Positions 1 to 11,040 of a stretch of DNA of 64,000 nt are shown piece by piece (within the stretch, counting starts at the first letter, position 1; every line of letters starts with the position of its first letter). The notes beneath the pieces were generated by a model. The model was not told where the DNA came from and made no database searches. It saw only the letters and a program-made list of their open reading frames with translations. The translations under genes and the position numbers were made by a program. This DNA comes from Ectobius pallidus (Eukaryota > Arthropoda > Insecta > Blattodea > Ectobiidae). The stretch covers positions 139,153,686 to 139,217,685 of the forward strand of contig CAXKWD010000005.1 in the NCBI GenBank assembly GCA_964059195.1, read 5' to 3'.

Positions 1-306
1 GAACCGCAAACACTTGAGAAATGTGTAAATATAAGGGATGCATCTGTTAAATTTATGGAGATTTTTTGTATTTTCGGTAATTTTTTGTGCAACAGAATAA
101 AAGTAACTTCATTTGTCGTTGTTAAGACCGTATTCAACAATAAGTTTCAATAACATTCGATTTACTTTTAATGGATTATGAAGATATCGGAGTATTTGAA
201 TATTATACACTATTGATAGGCCCAATAACAAAACATTCCACAAAAAACACAAATATTCCAGTAGAAATATTTTATTGCCACGGATGATATATAAAGGAAG
301 TAGAAT
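1..306. other. AT-rich flank, no feature seen
   Basis: This stretch holds no convincing open frame, tRNA-like box or repeat that I recognise. It would be the promoter or 5' untranslated region of the open frame at 307 if that frame is real. I see no clear TATA or initiator arrangement. Confidence 0.4.
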
Positions 307-669
307 ATGCCGGACATGACAAGTGATATTCAACGCGTTCGTCATTGGAAGCATGAAGTGTACAAACTTGCCTCGGAACAACTGAGAAAAGTGAAGGAAA
401 ATGAATGTGAGTTCGAAAACGACTTGAGGAACTCAGCATCTGTATTGTGTGGCAGGAACTATTACATTTTGCTTATAATCGTAACCTTGATTGCGCTGTG
501 GATCGCTATGGTGTTGGGAGCTCTGATGGCAAGAAATGCGTGTAATCCAGATTATAATCCTTGCTTCCGTTGTTTGTACCGGTACCAAGAGTGCACCGAA
601 GGGCTGTGGTTCATGCCTTCCTTCTTATTCTCAAGACAGATTCCTATAAATTGCGAGTATATAGGCTAA
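307..669 (+). CDS. Hypothetical single-pass membrane protein, 120 codons
   Basis: I do not recognise this protein. The frame starts at an ATG and ends at TAA. Residues 1-50 are charged and rich in Lys, Glu and Arg, like a cytoplasmic segment. Residues about 53-74 are a strong hydrophobic stretch (YYILLIIVTLIALWIAMVLG), which fits a membrane anchor. The tail after it carries five cysteines (ACNPDYNPC, FRC, QEC, INC) and several aromatics, which suggests a disulphide-bonded extracellular part in a type II topology. Base composition is richer in G+C than the flanks, as expected for coding DNA. It could also be one exon of a longer gene, since GT dinucleotides near 655 could serve as a donor. No transposon motif is visible. 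Seen: frame, hydrophobic segment, cysteines. Inferred: topology and that it is expressed. Confidence 0.4.
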   Translation: MPDMTSDIQRVRHWKHEVYKLASEQLRKVKENECEFENDLRNSASVLCGRNYYILLIIVTLIALWIAMVLGALMARNACNPDYNPCFRCLYRYQECTEGLWFMPSFLFSRQIPINCEYIG

Positions 670-734
670 TATAAATACAGCTACTGCTAAAACTAATGTT
701 TTCATCTTTCTGTTAATGTTACAAAATGTTGTAG

Positions 735-960
735 GATTTGGTAGTATGGCTTTCTTCGGCAGGGTTCAATTCCCGGCCGGTTCGGGATTTTTCAGAAAAG
801 GAAGATTTTCTTCTTGGGCTTAGGACAGGGTGTTGTGCTCTCCACTCATATCCATTCCGCGCGAGGCTATAGGAAATCTCCACGGTATCACCCATGCATG
901 AAAGAGCCTTGGGCGAATCGTGGTCATCATCCCATGGCTTCGTTCCGGGTTTGGATCTGC
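735..960 (+). repeat. tRNA-derived SINE fragment (family shared with 48436)
   Basis: A pol III B-box-like stretch (GGGTTCAATTCCCGGCCGG, 762 onward) is followed by GGGATTTTTC and a G+C-richer body. The copy at 48436-48865 has the same order of segments: an ATTCCCGGCCGG-like box, then GGGATTTTTC and a TTCTTGGG or TTCCTGGG phrase. The A box end is eroded. Confidence 0.6.
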
Positions 961-1217
961 CTTGGAGCAGAACCTAATCATTAGGTTTCGAATGTTAATA
1001 CAGGGATTGAAGACTTGAGTTTAGAGCACCGCCGTCTCGAGAATTACACTGCCTGTCCTATGCTTAATTTTAACATGGAGTTCAGAGTATTGTTAAATTG
1101 CCTAATTTCTCCAGTAGAGGCGACACAGTTAGCATAGCATAGCAAAGCATGAAATTCCAGCATATTTCAGTTTCCGAGTTTATACTTCAGAGGGCAACAC
1201 ATAGCAGAGGGTAATGT

Positions 1218-1358
1218 AATAGTATATTGCGACACAAGGGCGGAAAGGCACGTTTACGGGTCGAGGAAACAGATTGAAAACCCGAGGCGCCTGCGCCGAG
1301 GGTTTTTAAGTTTTCGAGACCCGTAAATGCCTTTACGGTCCGTGTGTTGCATGCTATT
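1218..1358. repeat. Near-complete palindrome (foldback element)
   Basis: The arms 1218-1290 and 1293-1358 are inverted copies of each other with few mismatches. The centre reads AAAACCC GA GGCGC CT GCGCC GA GGGTTTT. Outer arms pair AAAGGCA with TGCCTTT, ACGGGTC with GACCCGT and GCGACAC with GTGTTGC. It codes for nothing. It fits a foldback or MITE-type element. No target duplication is obvious. Confidence 0.75.
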
Positions 1359-1589
1359 TTTTGCACGACGGTTACTTATATCAATTTAATTATATTAATT
1401 GTGACATTACCTGAAAATATTATGTATATACAGTCTTAAATATTGGAGCTTATTTCAGAAAGGGATTCGCATTTGTTATTGTTTATGGCAACCGAATATT
1501 TATAAAGCGGGGAGGCCTTGGTCATTACTCATTACAGACCGCAAATAAGCGTTTGCGGGCGGTAAAGTAACTCAGTAAATCAGATAACC

Positions 1590-2018
1590 ACCTGTTAACA
1601 GTTTTACAGGTGATTTACAGTTCTACTTGCAATGAACTTCTTTAAAAGAATTTGCTCTTGTTTGCTCGCTTCATGAGCTCCAAATAATATTTTGCTTGCC
1701 CCTATAAAATATGAATAATTGCATTAATTTTTAAATTAAGATACCTGATAAGGCATAACATTAAATGAAATTAATTTTTAATTTATCTCGACCATTTAGT
1801 GAATATTGTTCTCCTCTACCCAATTTATAATACTGAAATATGAAGTTAAATTACAAATATGACCAGGACCATAAAAATGACCAAACTATGACATTATATG
1901 CTAAATAAAAACGGTCCGATTAAGATAACATGCATTCAGTTCGTATTTAAATGTGTTTGCGGTGAGTACGCAGGCCAGGACAAAAATATGACATGCCATA
2001 AGTATTCGAAATCTATCC
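1590..2018 (-). mobile_element. Truncated copy of the hAT-type repeat at 14991
   Basis: Read on the minus strand, this matches the element at 14991-15563 over several hundred bases. Shared phrases include CAGGTGATTTACAG, TTGCTCTTGTTTGCT and AAAAATATGACAT. The end near 2018 resembles an eroded terminal repeat, while the end near 1590 lacks one, so this copy is truncated. Confidence 0.6.
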
Positions 2019-2155
2019 ATCCAGTCGGTTTTTTATTTGTGTATTTGTGTGTTTTTTAAATGATTTAAAAAAATAGAATTGCGTCAAAATTAGCACATAA
2101 ATAACCTAAATAAGTGCAACTAGTAAAAAAAATGCGGTCTTTTGTTACTATAGAC

Positions 2156-2386
2156 CAGCGTTTCTCAACCTATGGCGCAGATGGTCCGCAGACATAATTA
2201 AAAAATATCATAAAGTGGAAAGTAAAGAAGTAAAATTTTTTCACATATTTCGTTATAACGACCTATAATTAATACCCAAATATTAAGAATATAGGCATTC
2301 TTTTAAAACTGGTCTGTAAAATTAGGGGTCCGTAAATTTTTAAAATATTTTAGAGGTCCTCGGGTTAAAACGGTTGAGAAACGCTG
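2156..2386. mobile_element. Non-autonomous hAT MITE with 8-bp target duplication
   Basis: The terminal inverted repeat CAGCGTTTCTCAACC at 2156 is mirrored by GGTTGAGAAACGCTG ending at 2386. A perfect 8-bp duplication, CTATAGAC, flanks it at 2148-2155 and 2387-2394. CAG-starting termini with 8-bp duplications are diagnostic of the hAT superfamily. The 231-bp body has no transposase frame. Confidence 0.9.
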
Positions 2387-2394
2387 CTATAGAC

Positions 2395-3574
2395 TGTTTA
2401 GATTGGAAGATTAGAAACATAGCCTAGGTAGAATATAAGTCCAGCCGGGCAGATACTGTAAATGTGTTTTCCCTCCTGGCGCATTAGCTTGGGTGGTTGT
2501 TTCCTCTGTCGGATACATCTGCTTTAAGTTATTGTGATCTCCTTAAGATTGTCTTCTAAGAACTGCTTCTCAAACTGCCATCTGTTAATGTCTCTTTGTA
2601 ATGTCTTGAATAATGAAACGTGCTTCAAACAGCTTCTGTATTTGCTTCAATGGTAGAAACAGCAGCTGAAGTATTAAATCTGAATAAATTAGTATAAGCG
2701 CGTCGCATGAGATGATCACGTTAATACTGGATCCTGTGATTTAATTTGTCAGAGCGAATCATAAAAGGCGTAAAGTTTAGTGGTAAAAAATGGCTTTAGT
2801 TCTGACGCGAGTTCTGAGCAATGTTACGTTCAATTCACAACATAGGTCAGTTCTTGATGGATTTCTATTTTTATTTGCTAAAAGGTCCCCATAAATTAAG
2901 TTCGAAGGTTATCCCCTATTAAGTAATTGGGGAAGTCTACCTTATTTACCGGATTCGAAAACCTAACTTACAAACAAACAAAAAATGTCAAAAAAGGTAG
3001 GCCTACACTGTATTAAATGGCTTAATCCTATTTACGTTGCAACACAGCATCGCCTCCAACCTTCCTAGCCTAGCTGAATGGGAGTGTTTGCATACATCCA
3101 CAGCAAACCATATTCCGACACTTACAGATCTAATATTCAATCTTTAATTCAAATAAGTTTAAACCTGAGTAAGGGAACTGCAAACGTTAAGGTCTACAAA
3201 CTTCAAACGATTTAAATGACAATTTTCTGTCACAGGATTGTATTTTACATTCATAATATAGTTTATGTTTCATGTATTTACATTGCCACTTATTAAAAAA
3301 AAATATATAAATATAATCATGGGCGAATAACCCCCATGGAGAAAAATTAAATTTAAATACACCATTTCACTTCTCAGACACTGTCCTTCAAACCTATGCA
3401 TTATTAATTTTTTCCCACAAATTTACCGGAAAATTTTTAATTAACATATTCTATTTCCTTTTTATATAAAAATTGTATTTTTAATTTCAAATATTAAACT
3501 AGATAACTCCAAAAATATTTTTCATAAAATAATTAAAGCGTATTTCTCTTAATTTAATTTTTCAGATCTAATTT
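2395..3574. other. AT-rich, no gene seen
   Basis: No open frame of note and no recognisable element. The stretch is A/T-rich with short homopolymer runs, and TAGGCCTA occurs at about 2998. Confidence 0.4.
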
Positions 3575-3625
3575 TCTTACTTACTCAATAGCAATAGACA
3601 ATACCTACTGTACGCAAGCTAATTC
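3575..3625 (-). mobile_element. Short LINE 3'-end remnant
   Basis: The string TACTCAATAGCAATAGACAA is the reverse complement of the tail of the LINE family at 17239-17720 and 25100-25490 (TCTATTGCTATTGAGTA). Only the extreme 3' end is kept, typical of a severely 5'-truncated insertion. Confidence 0.55.
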
Positions 3626-5294
3626 GTGTTAAAAATTTCGAAGAGAGGGTGCAAAAACATCATGAGGTGAGACATTCTAAGCGATGAAAAATTGAAAAAT
3701 TTTGCGGAAAGAAACTAAAATTTAATTTCAAAGTACAGTATATATAAAATTAGGCCATTTATAGCGTTGAGGGATTAGGGTACCAATCAATTACAAAACG
3801 AGCGAGGATAATTAATCTGAAATGGATTGACTATTTTTTTAAATATAAAAAATTACATTTTATCCTAATTTCAGTAGTTATATACAATATAATTTCTTAC
3901 TAAGCTGTCTTACTAGGATTATGTTATGTTGTGAGGTTTTTCTTGTAGGCAGTCAAAATGCAAAGTAAAATCAAATAATACTTGGAATTTTAATCATTGA
4001 CGCAAAACAAGAGAAGTAGGCCTAAGTTACCTTGATAATTTTAATCCATGGTATTGTATATATTACACAGACCAATAGACATTTTGGTGCCTTAAAATTT
4101 ATACTTATTCATGGGTATATTTAGGTCGCTGATGCCAAATGTGCCATTATTTTTGCCCTGTCATATGTGAGATATGGTATTAACATTATGCATGTTATCC
4201 CATTTTACTTTTGATATAAATAAAAAACTGCATATTTTTAGCTTATAAATCTTGCGAAGAAAAAAGCAACACACTAACATTACAATGCCAATACTGTATA
4301 ACATGGGGCATTTCAAAAATTGATATTATCACATATTGTACGGTCGTTCATGACTTATGAGCTGTCAATTTGAGGGCTAAAAGTAATCCAGGTTTTAGTT
4401 TTGCTGTACTTCGTACAGTTTTCGTCCTACGTGTCCGAACTATGGTCAAGAACCTTCACTAGCTATATTATCAAGCAAGATTTTGTTTTGCTAGATTAAG
4501 AGTTCACGAATAAAATCTATATAAAAGTAGAGCTAGTAGAGAAAAACGGTTTACATATTTGTAATAAGCAAACTAAGTATAGCCAAAATCCGGTAAAACA
4601 TCTGAGACACCAAACAAAAGGTTCTTTTTTGTTGGGCTGGGTTATGTAAGGAATATCGTACTAAAACAATAAAAATTGAGTTAAAGGCAAACCATCGAAG
4701 AATCATTCTTTTCAAATGGGGGTATAAGGTGAGCAAATTATATTTTATTGTAGAGTAACTTTATTTGGTATTCATGTTTAGATTAAAACTGGTTTTCATA
4801 CTAACACTGTGGTCCTGTTTGACTACAACAGTACCTGGTTTATCATTGTTGCTGCTTGTTTATTCCATTGCGTTGAAATTGCAGCGCAAAGTAAATTTTC
4901 AATGAAAGGAGTCCATTAACGTCTATTTTAGAATGCATACAATAGTACAACTGTAACATTATCAAAGCTCTAATTACATACTTAAAAACACATTTGTCGT
5001 CATGGACGTCAATATCATCTACTCTTATACAATTCAACGGCCCTAAATAGCGTGCTTGCTCGCCCGCTTCGTGAGACATCGGGTATACTCGGCGATGTTC
5101 GTCTCTCGCAGTCTAAACTTTCATGACGACTACAAAATTAGGAAGGAAAACCGTTTCTTTATTATATAAGGCCTAAGTGAAATGAACACAATGAACAAAT
5201 ATTCTAATTTTATTTGTACTTACAATTTTCATAGCTCCGAACCACAAACATTTTTAATAATCTACCAGTGTAATTTTCTTAAAAATCCTGGAGT
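3626..5294. other. AT-rich, no gene seen
   Basis: Short minus-strand frames at 4551-4736 and 4843-5079 have no domain signal and look like chance openings. A small hairpin CTGTAC-TTC-GTACAG lies near 4404. Confidence 0.4.
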
Positions 5295-5534
5295 CAATAA
5301 ATAATGGCGGGCGAAGCCGGGGGCAACAGCTGTAAAATATTGATGGTTTTATCTCTTGAAATATCGCTGATAATAATAATCCAAACAAACCAGTCCTTCC
5401 ATTGAAACATTATATAATTTCTGAAAATTACACTGAATTGATAAAATAAAATTTACATCATATTCATGTCAATAAACAGCTGAGAAACAATACGTATTAT
5501 GTGTTCACAGGTTCTTTGGAACTGCATAATCGAT

Positions 5535-5733
5535 TCTGATATAGTTTTCCCAGGGGGCGCTTTCATGTCTTCGAATGTACTCTAAAGCAGGAATTTTAGC
5601 TGTTTCATTAATTATTGATGGATTAGTTTATGAATGATTCGCGTGCAAGTGTTAATAAATATAATGCTTTAACAATTATTATAATCTTAATTTTTAAAAG
5701 AATTATCGTGGCGAAGCCACGGGCACCTCCTAG
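5535..5733 (+). mobile_element. Helitron-like 3' end with hairpin and CTAG terminus
   Basis: The copy ends with a perfect 6-bp hairpin CGTGGC-GAA-GCCACG followed by CTAG at 5730-5733 and a T. That is the layout of a Helitron 3' end: a subterminal hairpin, CTRR, then insertion before T. The body matches the copies ending at 11040 and about 27493, through TTTTAGCTGTTTC and CAAGTGTTAATAAATATAATG. It is 5'-truncated. A related hairpin phrase (GGGCGAAGCCGGGGGC) lies at about 5309. Confidence 0.6.
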
Positions 5734-5734
5734 T

Positions 5735-6985
5735 ATACATACACGAGATTCGCGGCCCCCAATGACTTCAACTAGTCCCTCGCTGTTTTCATTTATCAAT
5801 GCGTTTCATATGACGGAAAAGTTACAAGCTGTTGTTTCTATACTCTCCTCGCGTATAAGGTCTTTTGTGGCTTCCTAAACTTCAGTATCCACTGAAACAT
5901 TTCCTGGTATAATCTTATGGGATGGAATCCTTAGCAGTTCAGGATATTTAATATATTGTACCTGAAGAAACTGTTGTATATTCTTAACTAGTGGGTGTAT
6001 TAAACTAATTATTGTTCCTTGTTACATGCAGAGCGCTTTAGAATTAGAACAAGGAATTGCTTATCATGACTTAGAGACTGGATTTTAGACACTAAACCAT
6101 TTCAAGATAGGCAGACTAAAAGGGGCAAACATTTTGGGAATTGTCATTCGAATAGGCAAAATCTTTTAAACTAATCTCGAGACTAAAAAATAAATAAAAA
6201 ATGGCGATTTTGCAGGCCTACAAAGAAAAAAAATTGTGCTCAGTGTGGATGTCAAGCCTCTAGCAATTACAATTATGTTTGAATTAACTAAAACAACATA
6301 CCTGTTCACGATGGCAAAATAAATTCTTTGGAGATAGAACAGGCCAATAAGGCAAATCCTTAAAGAAGAAGTTGAGGATGTAGAACATACCTGAGCAAAT
6401 AATAAACAAAAACTATAAGAACAGTAAGAAATAACAAAGTGACACCACTTACATAAAAAACAACCCTTTGTGGATGGGTAGAACAAAGGGAGATAAAATA
6501 GGTAAAGAGGATACTCCGACCTTTCAAGCTACTCACAGCCTAACATCACAAGAGTCTGCAATTTAAGGAAAGAAAAGAAATCAGATAGCCTAATGGATTC
6601 TGAGGTGTCATTGACGCACTTTTCTTTAAAAGAAAATGTTTAGATTAAAATATAGTAAATATGTTTTACATTCATTAATCAAAGTGAAAAAAAAAAACAT
6701 AGCCTATAAGTAGACGCATTCATAAACATTTTCTCAAAATTCTTCAATAAAGTTAAGAACTGTTTTAATTGAATATGAAAAGCAAGATGGCCTTTGCTTA
6801 TCTTTTAGAAAATCTTCGTATTCGTAGAACAAAACCTACTAATTTGTTCAAATTTGGAAAATTCAAGTACACGCCAAGGAGAGTTGGTATCTTCAGACAT
6901 GTTTTCATTGCGATTTGATACATTTCATTTCATATTATGAAAGGCGGTAAGATTAAAAGTTTGAAACAAAGCTCTTTGCATGGCA
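5735..6985. other. No gene seen
   Basis: A 106-codon minus-strand opening at 6166-6486 is hydrophobic and compositionally biased, with no motif, so I treat it as chance. Nothing else is recognisable. Confidence 0.4.
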
Positions 6986-6989
6986 TAAG

Positions 6990-7690
6990 AATAAGAGATA
7001 AAATCGTTCTTAAAGCGGGCACATACGGGAGCCGGGAAACTCTGAAAAAGCGGATCAGATACGGAAGAACCCGGGAAATACGGGAGAGTTGGCAGCCTTA
7101 TGTGCAACCCATAGACAGTCTGGCATTCCGCGGCCCAACTAATACAGAGCGAATCTTTACAAATTCCATTTGGTGATTTGCTTAGTACATAAACTTAAAA
7201 CTTCATGGTCTAGCTACGAGCAATGATTCCGTCCGCAGGGTTGGGCAGAATCAGCTGGCAGTGCAGCCCACAATCAGCCTGATTTCCGCGGCCCAACTAA
7301 TACAGGGCGAATCTTTCCAAATTCCATTTTGTGATTTGCTAAGTGTATAAACTTAAAACTCCATGGCCTAGCTCCGAGCAATGATTCCGTCCGCAGGGTT
7401 GGGCAGAATCAGCTGGCAGTGCAGCCCACAATCAGCCTGATTTCCGCGGCCCAACTAATACAGGGCGAATCTTTCCAAATTCCATTTTGTGATTTGCTTA
7501 GTGTATAAACTTAAAACTCCATGGCCTAGCTCCGAGCAATGATTCCGTCCGCAGGGTTGGGCAGAATCAGCTGGCTGTGCGGCTCACAATCAGTCTGATT
7601 TCCGCGGCCCAACTAATACAGGGCGAATCTTTCCAAATTAGTTTTTCAGAGTTTTTCAGAGTTTCCAACGTGTGACTCTCATAGTGCCAA
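6990..7690. mobile_element. Possible MITE carrying an internal tandem array
   Basis: A 15-base inverted pair, GGAAACTCTGAAAAA at about 7035 and its reverse complement at about 7653-7668, brackets the 158-bp tandem array. Outer parts are partly symmetric (CACATACGGG against CACACGTT). Termini are imperfect and I could not find a target duplication. Confidence 0.4.
7126..7640 (+). repeat. Tandem array, 158-bp unit, about 3.3 copies
   Basis: The phrase TTCCGCGGCCCAACTAATAC recurs at 7126, 7284, 7442 and 7600, exactly 158 bases apart each time. Units two and three are nearly identical, while the first has several substitutions. Each unit carries CCGTCCGCAGGGTTGGGCAG and CCGCGG, much more G+C-rich than the surroundings. 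The sequence is satellite-like and non-coding. Confidence 0.9.
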
Positions 7691-7744
7691 AACTTGACAA
7701 TAATCATAGGATAATCATAGGAGAAATATTCAGTATGCTAATGT

Positions 7745-7830
7745 ATCAGTTGCCAGCTCAGTTGGCAGGATATCAGTAAGCAAAGTTGAAAGTCCTGGTA
7801 CCAAAGGAATTTTTCCCCTTACTATTCTTT
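7745..7830 (+). repeat. Degraded tRNA-derived SINE head (family of 24462)
   Basis: CCAGCTCAGTTGGCAG resembles a pol III A box. The phrases AAAGTCCTGGTACC and AAAGGAATTTTTCCCCTTA align with the tRNA-like module at 24462-24560 (AAGGTCCTGGG, GGAATTTTTCTCC). The B box is damaged. Confidence 0.55.
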
Positions 7831-8202
7831 CAAGGAAATACGTCGGTAGAAAAATTCCCTCAGATAGATTGAATCATTCAGTGCCTCACAAGTGAGTAGG
7901 GAAGGCTTATTGTAGTCGTATAAACACTTTGCTTCATATTTTGAACGTTTAATGTAAAAAATGCGATTGACGTTGTGTGTAGGGAAAACGTACCCTACTA
8001 CAAATGTTTGGTCGCCGGAAACAGAAAGGCAATATGAGTGACGATGCAATGTCTGATGTAATCTTTGCTTTGAGATGAAGAGATACAATTTTGAACCAGT
8101 TTCATGACATCGAATCATTATAAATGCCGTGTATTTGTCAAAGCAATAGAAATGATGTTGCTTCAGAAGTGAAACGTGTAATTTGAAAATATGGTATACT
8201 AG

Positions 8203-8765
8203 AAAAGAACAAAAATAGTCATAGACGGCATTCCAATTGAGCAAACACGGCACTTCCAATACCTAGGCTGTGATGTGACGTATGAAGAAGATCGAGATAT
8301 ATATAAAAAGATACAAAAATTTCAAGCAATCTGCGGAACAACACATCGAACATGTAAAAATAAAACTAGAAAAGAGACAAAATTGATATTCTATTCAGTC
8401 ATGGCTCTACCAGTAATTCTCTACGGAAGCGAAGCATGGACTCTTAAAGCTAAAGAAAAAAGCAAAATCCAAGCAGCAGAAATGAGATTTCTACGCGCAG
8501 TTAAGGGATGTTCAAGAGATGAACATATTCGCAATGAAGAAATAAGAGAAGAGTTAGGAGTTACGCCTTTATGCCAACTAATACAAGACTACAGGCAAAA
8601 ATGGATAGACCACCTCTTACGAATGACTGACAGAAGAATCCCTAAACAAGTTTTAAACTACAAGCCTAGAGGATATAGATTGGTAGGAAGGCCAAGGAAG
8701 AGATGGAGAGAGCAGATGTGAGACCGGAACGGGTATAGCCCAATCCATGTAGGAAGAAGAAGAAG
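8203..8765 (+). pseudogene. Non-LTR retrotransposon (LINE) 3' end: RT C-terminal region
   Basis: The frame is open from about 8203 to the stop at 8719-8721. It encodes about 172 residues of the region after the reverse-transcriptase core of a LINE polyprotein. Recognisable segments are FQYLGCDVTYEEDRDI, the LPVILYGSEAWTLKAKEK block, the MRFLRAVKGCSRDEHIRN block and the terminal GRPRKRWREQM, all typical of insect LINE open frames. The N-terminal endonuclease and the catalytic RT motifs are missing, as in a 5'-truncated insertion. The 3' untranslated stretch ends in GTAGGAAGAAGAAGAAGG, a GAA-repeat tail. A 145-codon minus-strand opening partly overlaps (7822-8259) and is probably a shadow. I cannot assign the clade. 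Confidence 0.8.
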
Positions 8766-9540
8766 GTATAAGGAGGAAAAAAAAAAGTTAGTTTTAGTGT
8801 TGTACGCAAGCGCAAGCCTGCATAGTTGTCTGTCTTTGTTTATGCAAGGACAGTGGCGCCGTAACCTTGGGGCTTAGGCCCCTTGAACCTCCCTAGAAAG
8901 TTTGTAAGTAGGCTGGGCCCCCACGTATAGAAGTATTTATTTATACATTTCACATTATTTCAAATTTATTATAGCCTATTTATTTGCCATTCAGCACAGG
9001 CTTATCATTATTATTGTCTGCTAGAAAAACATAAATCAACTCATTTAAATCAAATGAATCCCAACAGAAATATCCAATAACAAGAAAAATATTAAAACGT
9101 ATTTATATACACCTCTTGTATTCGTGTTCATTATATGAGAAAGTAAAATAGTAAACCGACAATCGTTATTTACTTTCTTGTAATTCCGTTCCTTAATCCT
9201 TATGTCTGATTGCTGAAAATTTGAAGTATTTACGCATAAATATTTTGAAATAAACTTTCGGTTGTAAGTGTAAGTACAGCCTACAAAACATGCAAGTAAT
9301 TGGCCTGATGGTAGGGGCATGTGGTACCATCTCGCATCACTTCTCTGCTGGAACTTGAGTCTAAAGAAAATCAAAGATATTGCCATTGCCATACTCGCTC
9401 TTCAAAGTTATCACTTATACAGTGGTCCACAATGTTTGATAATTATGCGAAAACTTCAACTTTAAATTTATATCTTGTTATACCGTATGTTGATCATAGC
9501 ATTGTATACGCTATTTCTTGGACATTTTTGCCATTTGTAC
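8766..9540. other. No gene seen
   Basis: Near 8850 CAGTGGCGCC resembles a hAT-type terminus (CAGTGGCG), but no matching right end was found. Short frames at 9045-9545 look like chance. Confidence 0.35.
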
Positions 9541-9542
9541 CG

Positions 9543-9760
9543 TAGGCAGATGGCATTATTGGAGGCATGTGGTCAGCATGCCGACACCCGCGGCCGTTAA
9601 TGATGGTTTTCGTGACCGGAGCTACTACTTCTCAATCAAGTAGCTCCTCCCTTTGTATCACGAGGCTGAGTACACCCCGTTCCAGACCTCCCTACCTCAG
9701 AAAAACCCGAGGATGTACCGGGGATCGAACCAGGGACTTTCAAATACAGTACTTTCATTT
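9543..9760 (-). repeat. tRNA-derived SINE with conserved GC-rich core
   Basis: On the minus strand a B box (GGTTCGATCCCCGG, about 9727-9740) leads into a body ending near 9543. Its core, on the minus strand ATTAACGGCCGCGGGTGTCG then GCATGCTGACCACATG, recurs at 49933-50040 with few changes. The element has a tRNA-like head and a separate conserved core. Confidence 0.65.
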
Positions 9761-9961
9761 CAGTTTTTAAGTTATCATCCGAATGTTTTCTTTGTGTCGA
9801 CGCGCCTGCTGTATAGAAAATTTATTTACCCCATATATGAATAGATGTAGGTTTAAGCAGTAAATGGAAATTGTCCTGAACTACATATTGCTATCGAACA
9901 GTCTCAAGAGACTGAAAAAAAAAGTTATGAAAATGAGAACAGTGCCTTTGCTTCCCTATCA

Positions 9962-10006
9962 TGCACACACTCACACACACTCACACACACACACACACAC
10001 ACACAC
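9962..10006 (+). repeat. (CA)n microsatellite
   Basis: An interrupted CACACA and CTCACACA run about 45 bases long. Confidence 0.9.
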
Positions 10007-10007
10007 T

Positions 10008-10364
10008 TTTCCAACAGAGCTCTCCTGCCCCTATTACAAAGTTTCTAACTAATGCATAACCTCTGACATTTGCTGCAGAGTTTACATGATTAAAACCCAG
10101 AGGAAATACACCAGGTAACAATACAATTATAATGTTCTACGTTAAAAATTCCACATCAGTTTAGACTAACTACTAATGTGACACAAGCACTGGTAGGATA
10201 TACAATATTGCAATTATGTTGACCTATAGGGATAACCTTTGCACGTTAAAATGAACAAGAAAAATTGCCTAGTAAATTTCATATTAAAGCTTTTCTAACA
10301 CATTTCTATGAAAATTATGGATGAGTTTTATAACATCTGTATTCATGTCAATAATGTCATTTAT
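10008..10364. other. No gene seen
   Basis: Ordinary AT-rich sequence with no recognisable element. Confidence 0.4.
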
Positions 10365-11040
10365 GTAATAAGACATGTCTGTCTGCCTGTCTGTACGCGA
10401 TGCTCAGCGAAATCTACTGAACTCAGAGATCTGAAATATTAAACATAAATGGACTGAAGGGTGAATTCACTTCGAAGCCAGATTTTTAATTTTCGCTTTC
10501 GTTCGTGAGTTATGAGTGAAAAACGGGCAGAAAACGTGCTCTTCGCGTTTCCGAAGCATGAGTTTTAAGTAATACACTTCAACTGTCAAATCAATTGCAG
10601 GTGGCTTTGCCAATTTTTTTCATACCTTTGAAATAAAAGCATCGCGATCGCTTGAATTTTGTAAGCCCACTCTGGTCGATTCATTTGTTTATAATGTCAA
10701 GGCATGCAGATATCTGAAATTTTCAACCTAGACAGAAGAGGGATAATGAATATAGGCCAAAATGGGCAAACATTGTTCGATTTGGACGAAACTCACATGC
10801 AGGGGTTTTCTGGGCCAGGGAACTCTAATCTGAGGTTGTTTTTCCCATGCTGCGCTTTCTGATCGTGGAATTCACTTCAAAGCCGGATTTTTAGCTGTTT
10901 CATTAATATTAATCGTTTAGTTTAGGCCTATGTATGTTTCGCATGCAAGTTTTAATAAACGTGTTTTAATTATTTTGCTCTTAATTTTTAATCTTACAAT
11001 TTTATTAATTATCGTGGGCGAAGCCGCGGGGACCTGTTAG
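10365..11040 (+). mobile_element. Non-autonomous Helitron-like element
   Basis: The left part has a GTCTGTCTGCCTGTCTGTACGC run followed by AAATCTACTGAAC and GAGTTATGAGTGA. The right end carries the hairpin CGTGGGC-GAA-GCCGCG and ends GACCTGTTAG before T. The copy at 26798-27493 matches it almost end to end. The expected CTAG terminus is TTAG here. There is no Rep/helicase frame, so it is non-autonomous. The left boundary is approximate. Confidence 0.6.

Noticed and set aside
6166..6486. 106-codon minus-strand open frame
   Set aside because: Composition-driven hydrophobic opening without motif.
7822..8259. 145-codon minus-strand open frame as a gene
   Set aside because: It overlaps the LINE frame on the + strand, starts antisense to it, and shows no family pattern. 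It could not be supported, though its length is unusual.
8850..8935. hAT left end (CAGTGGCGCC)
   Set aside because: Only a short match and no partner end.
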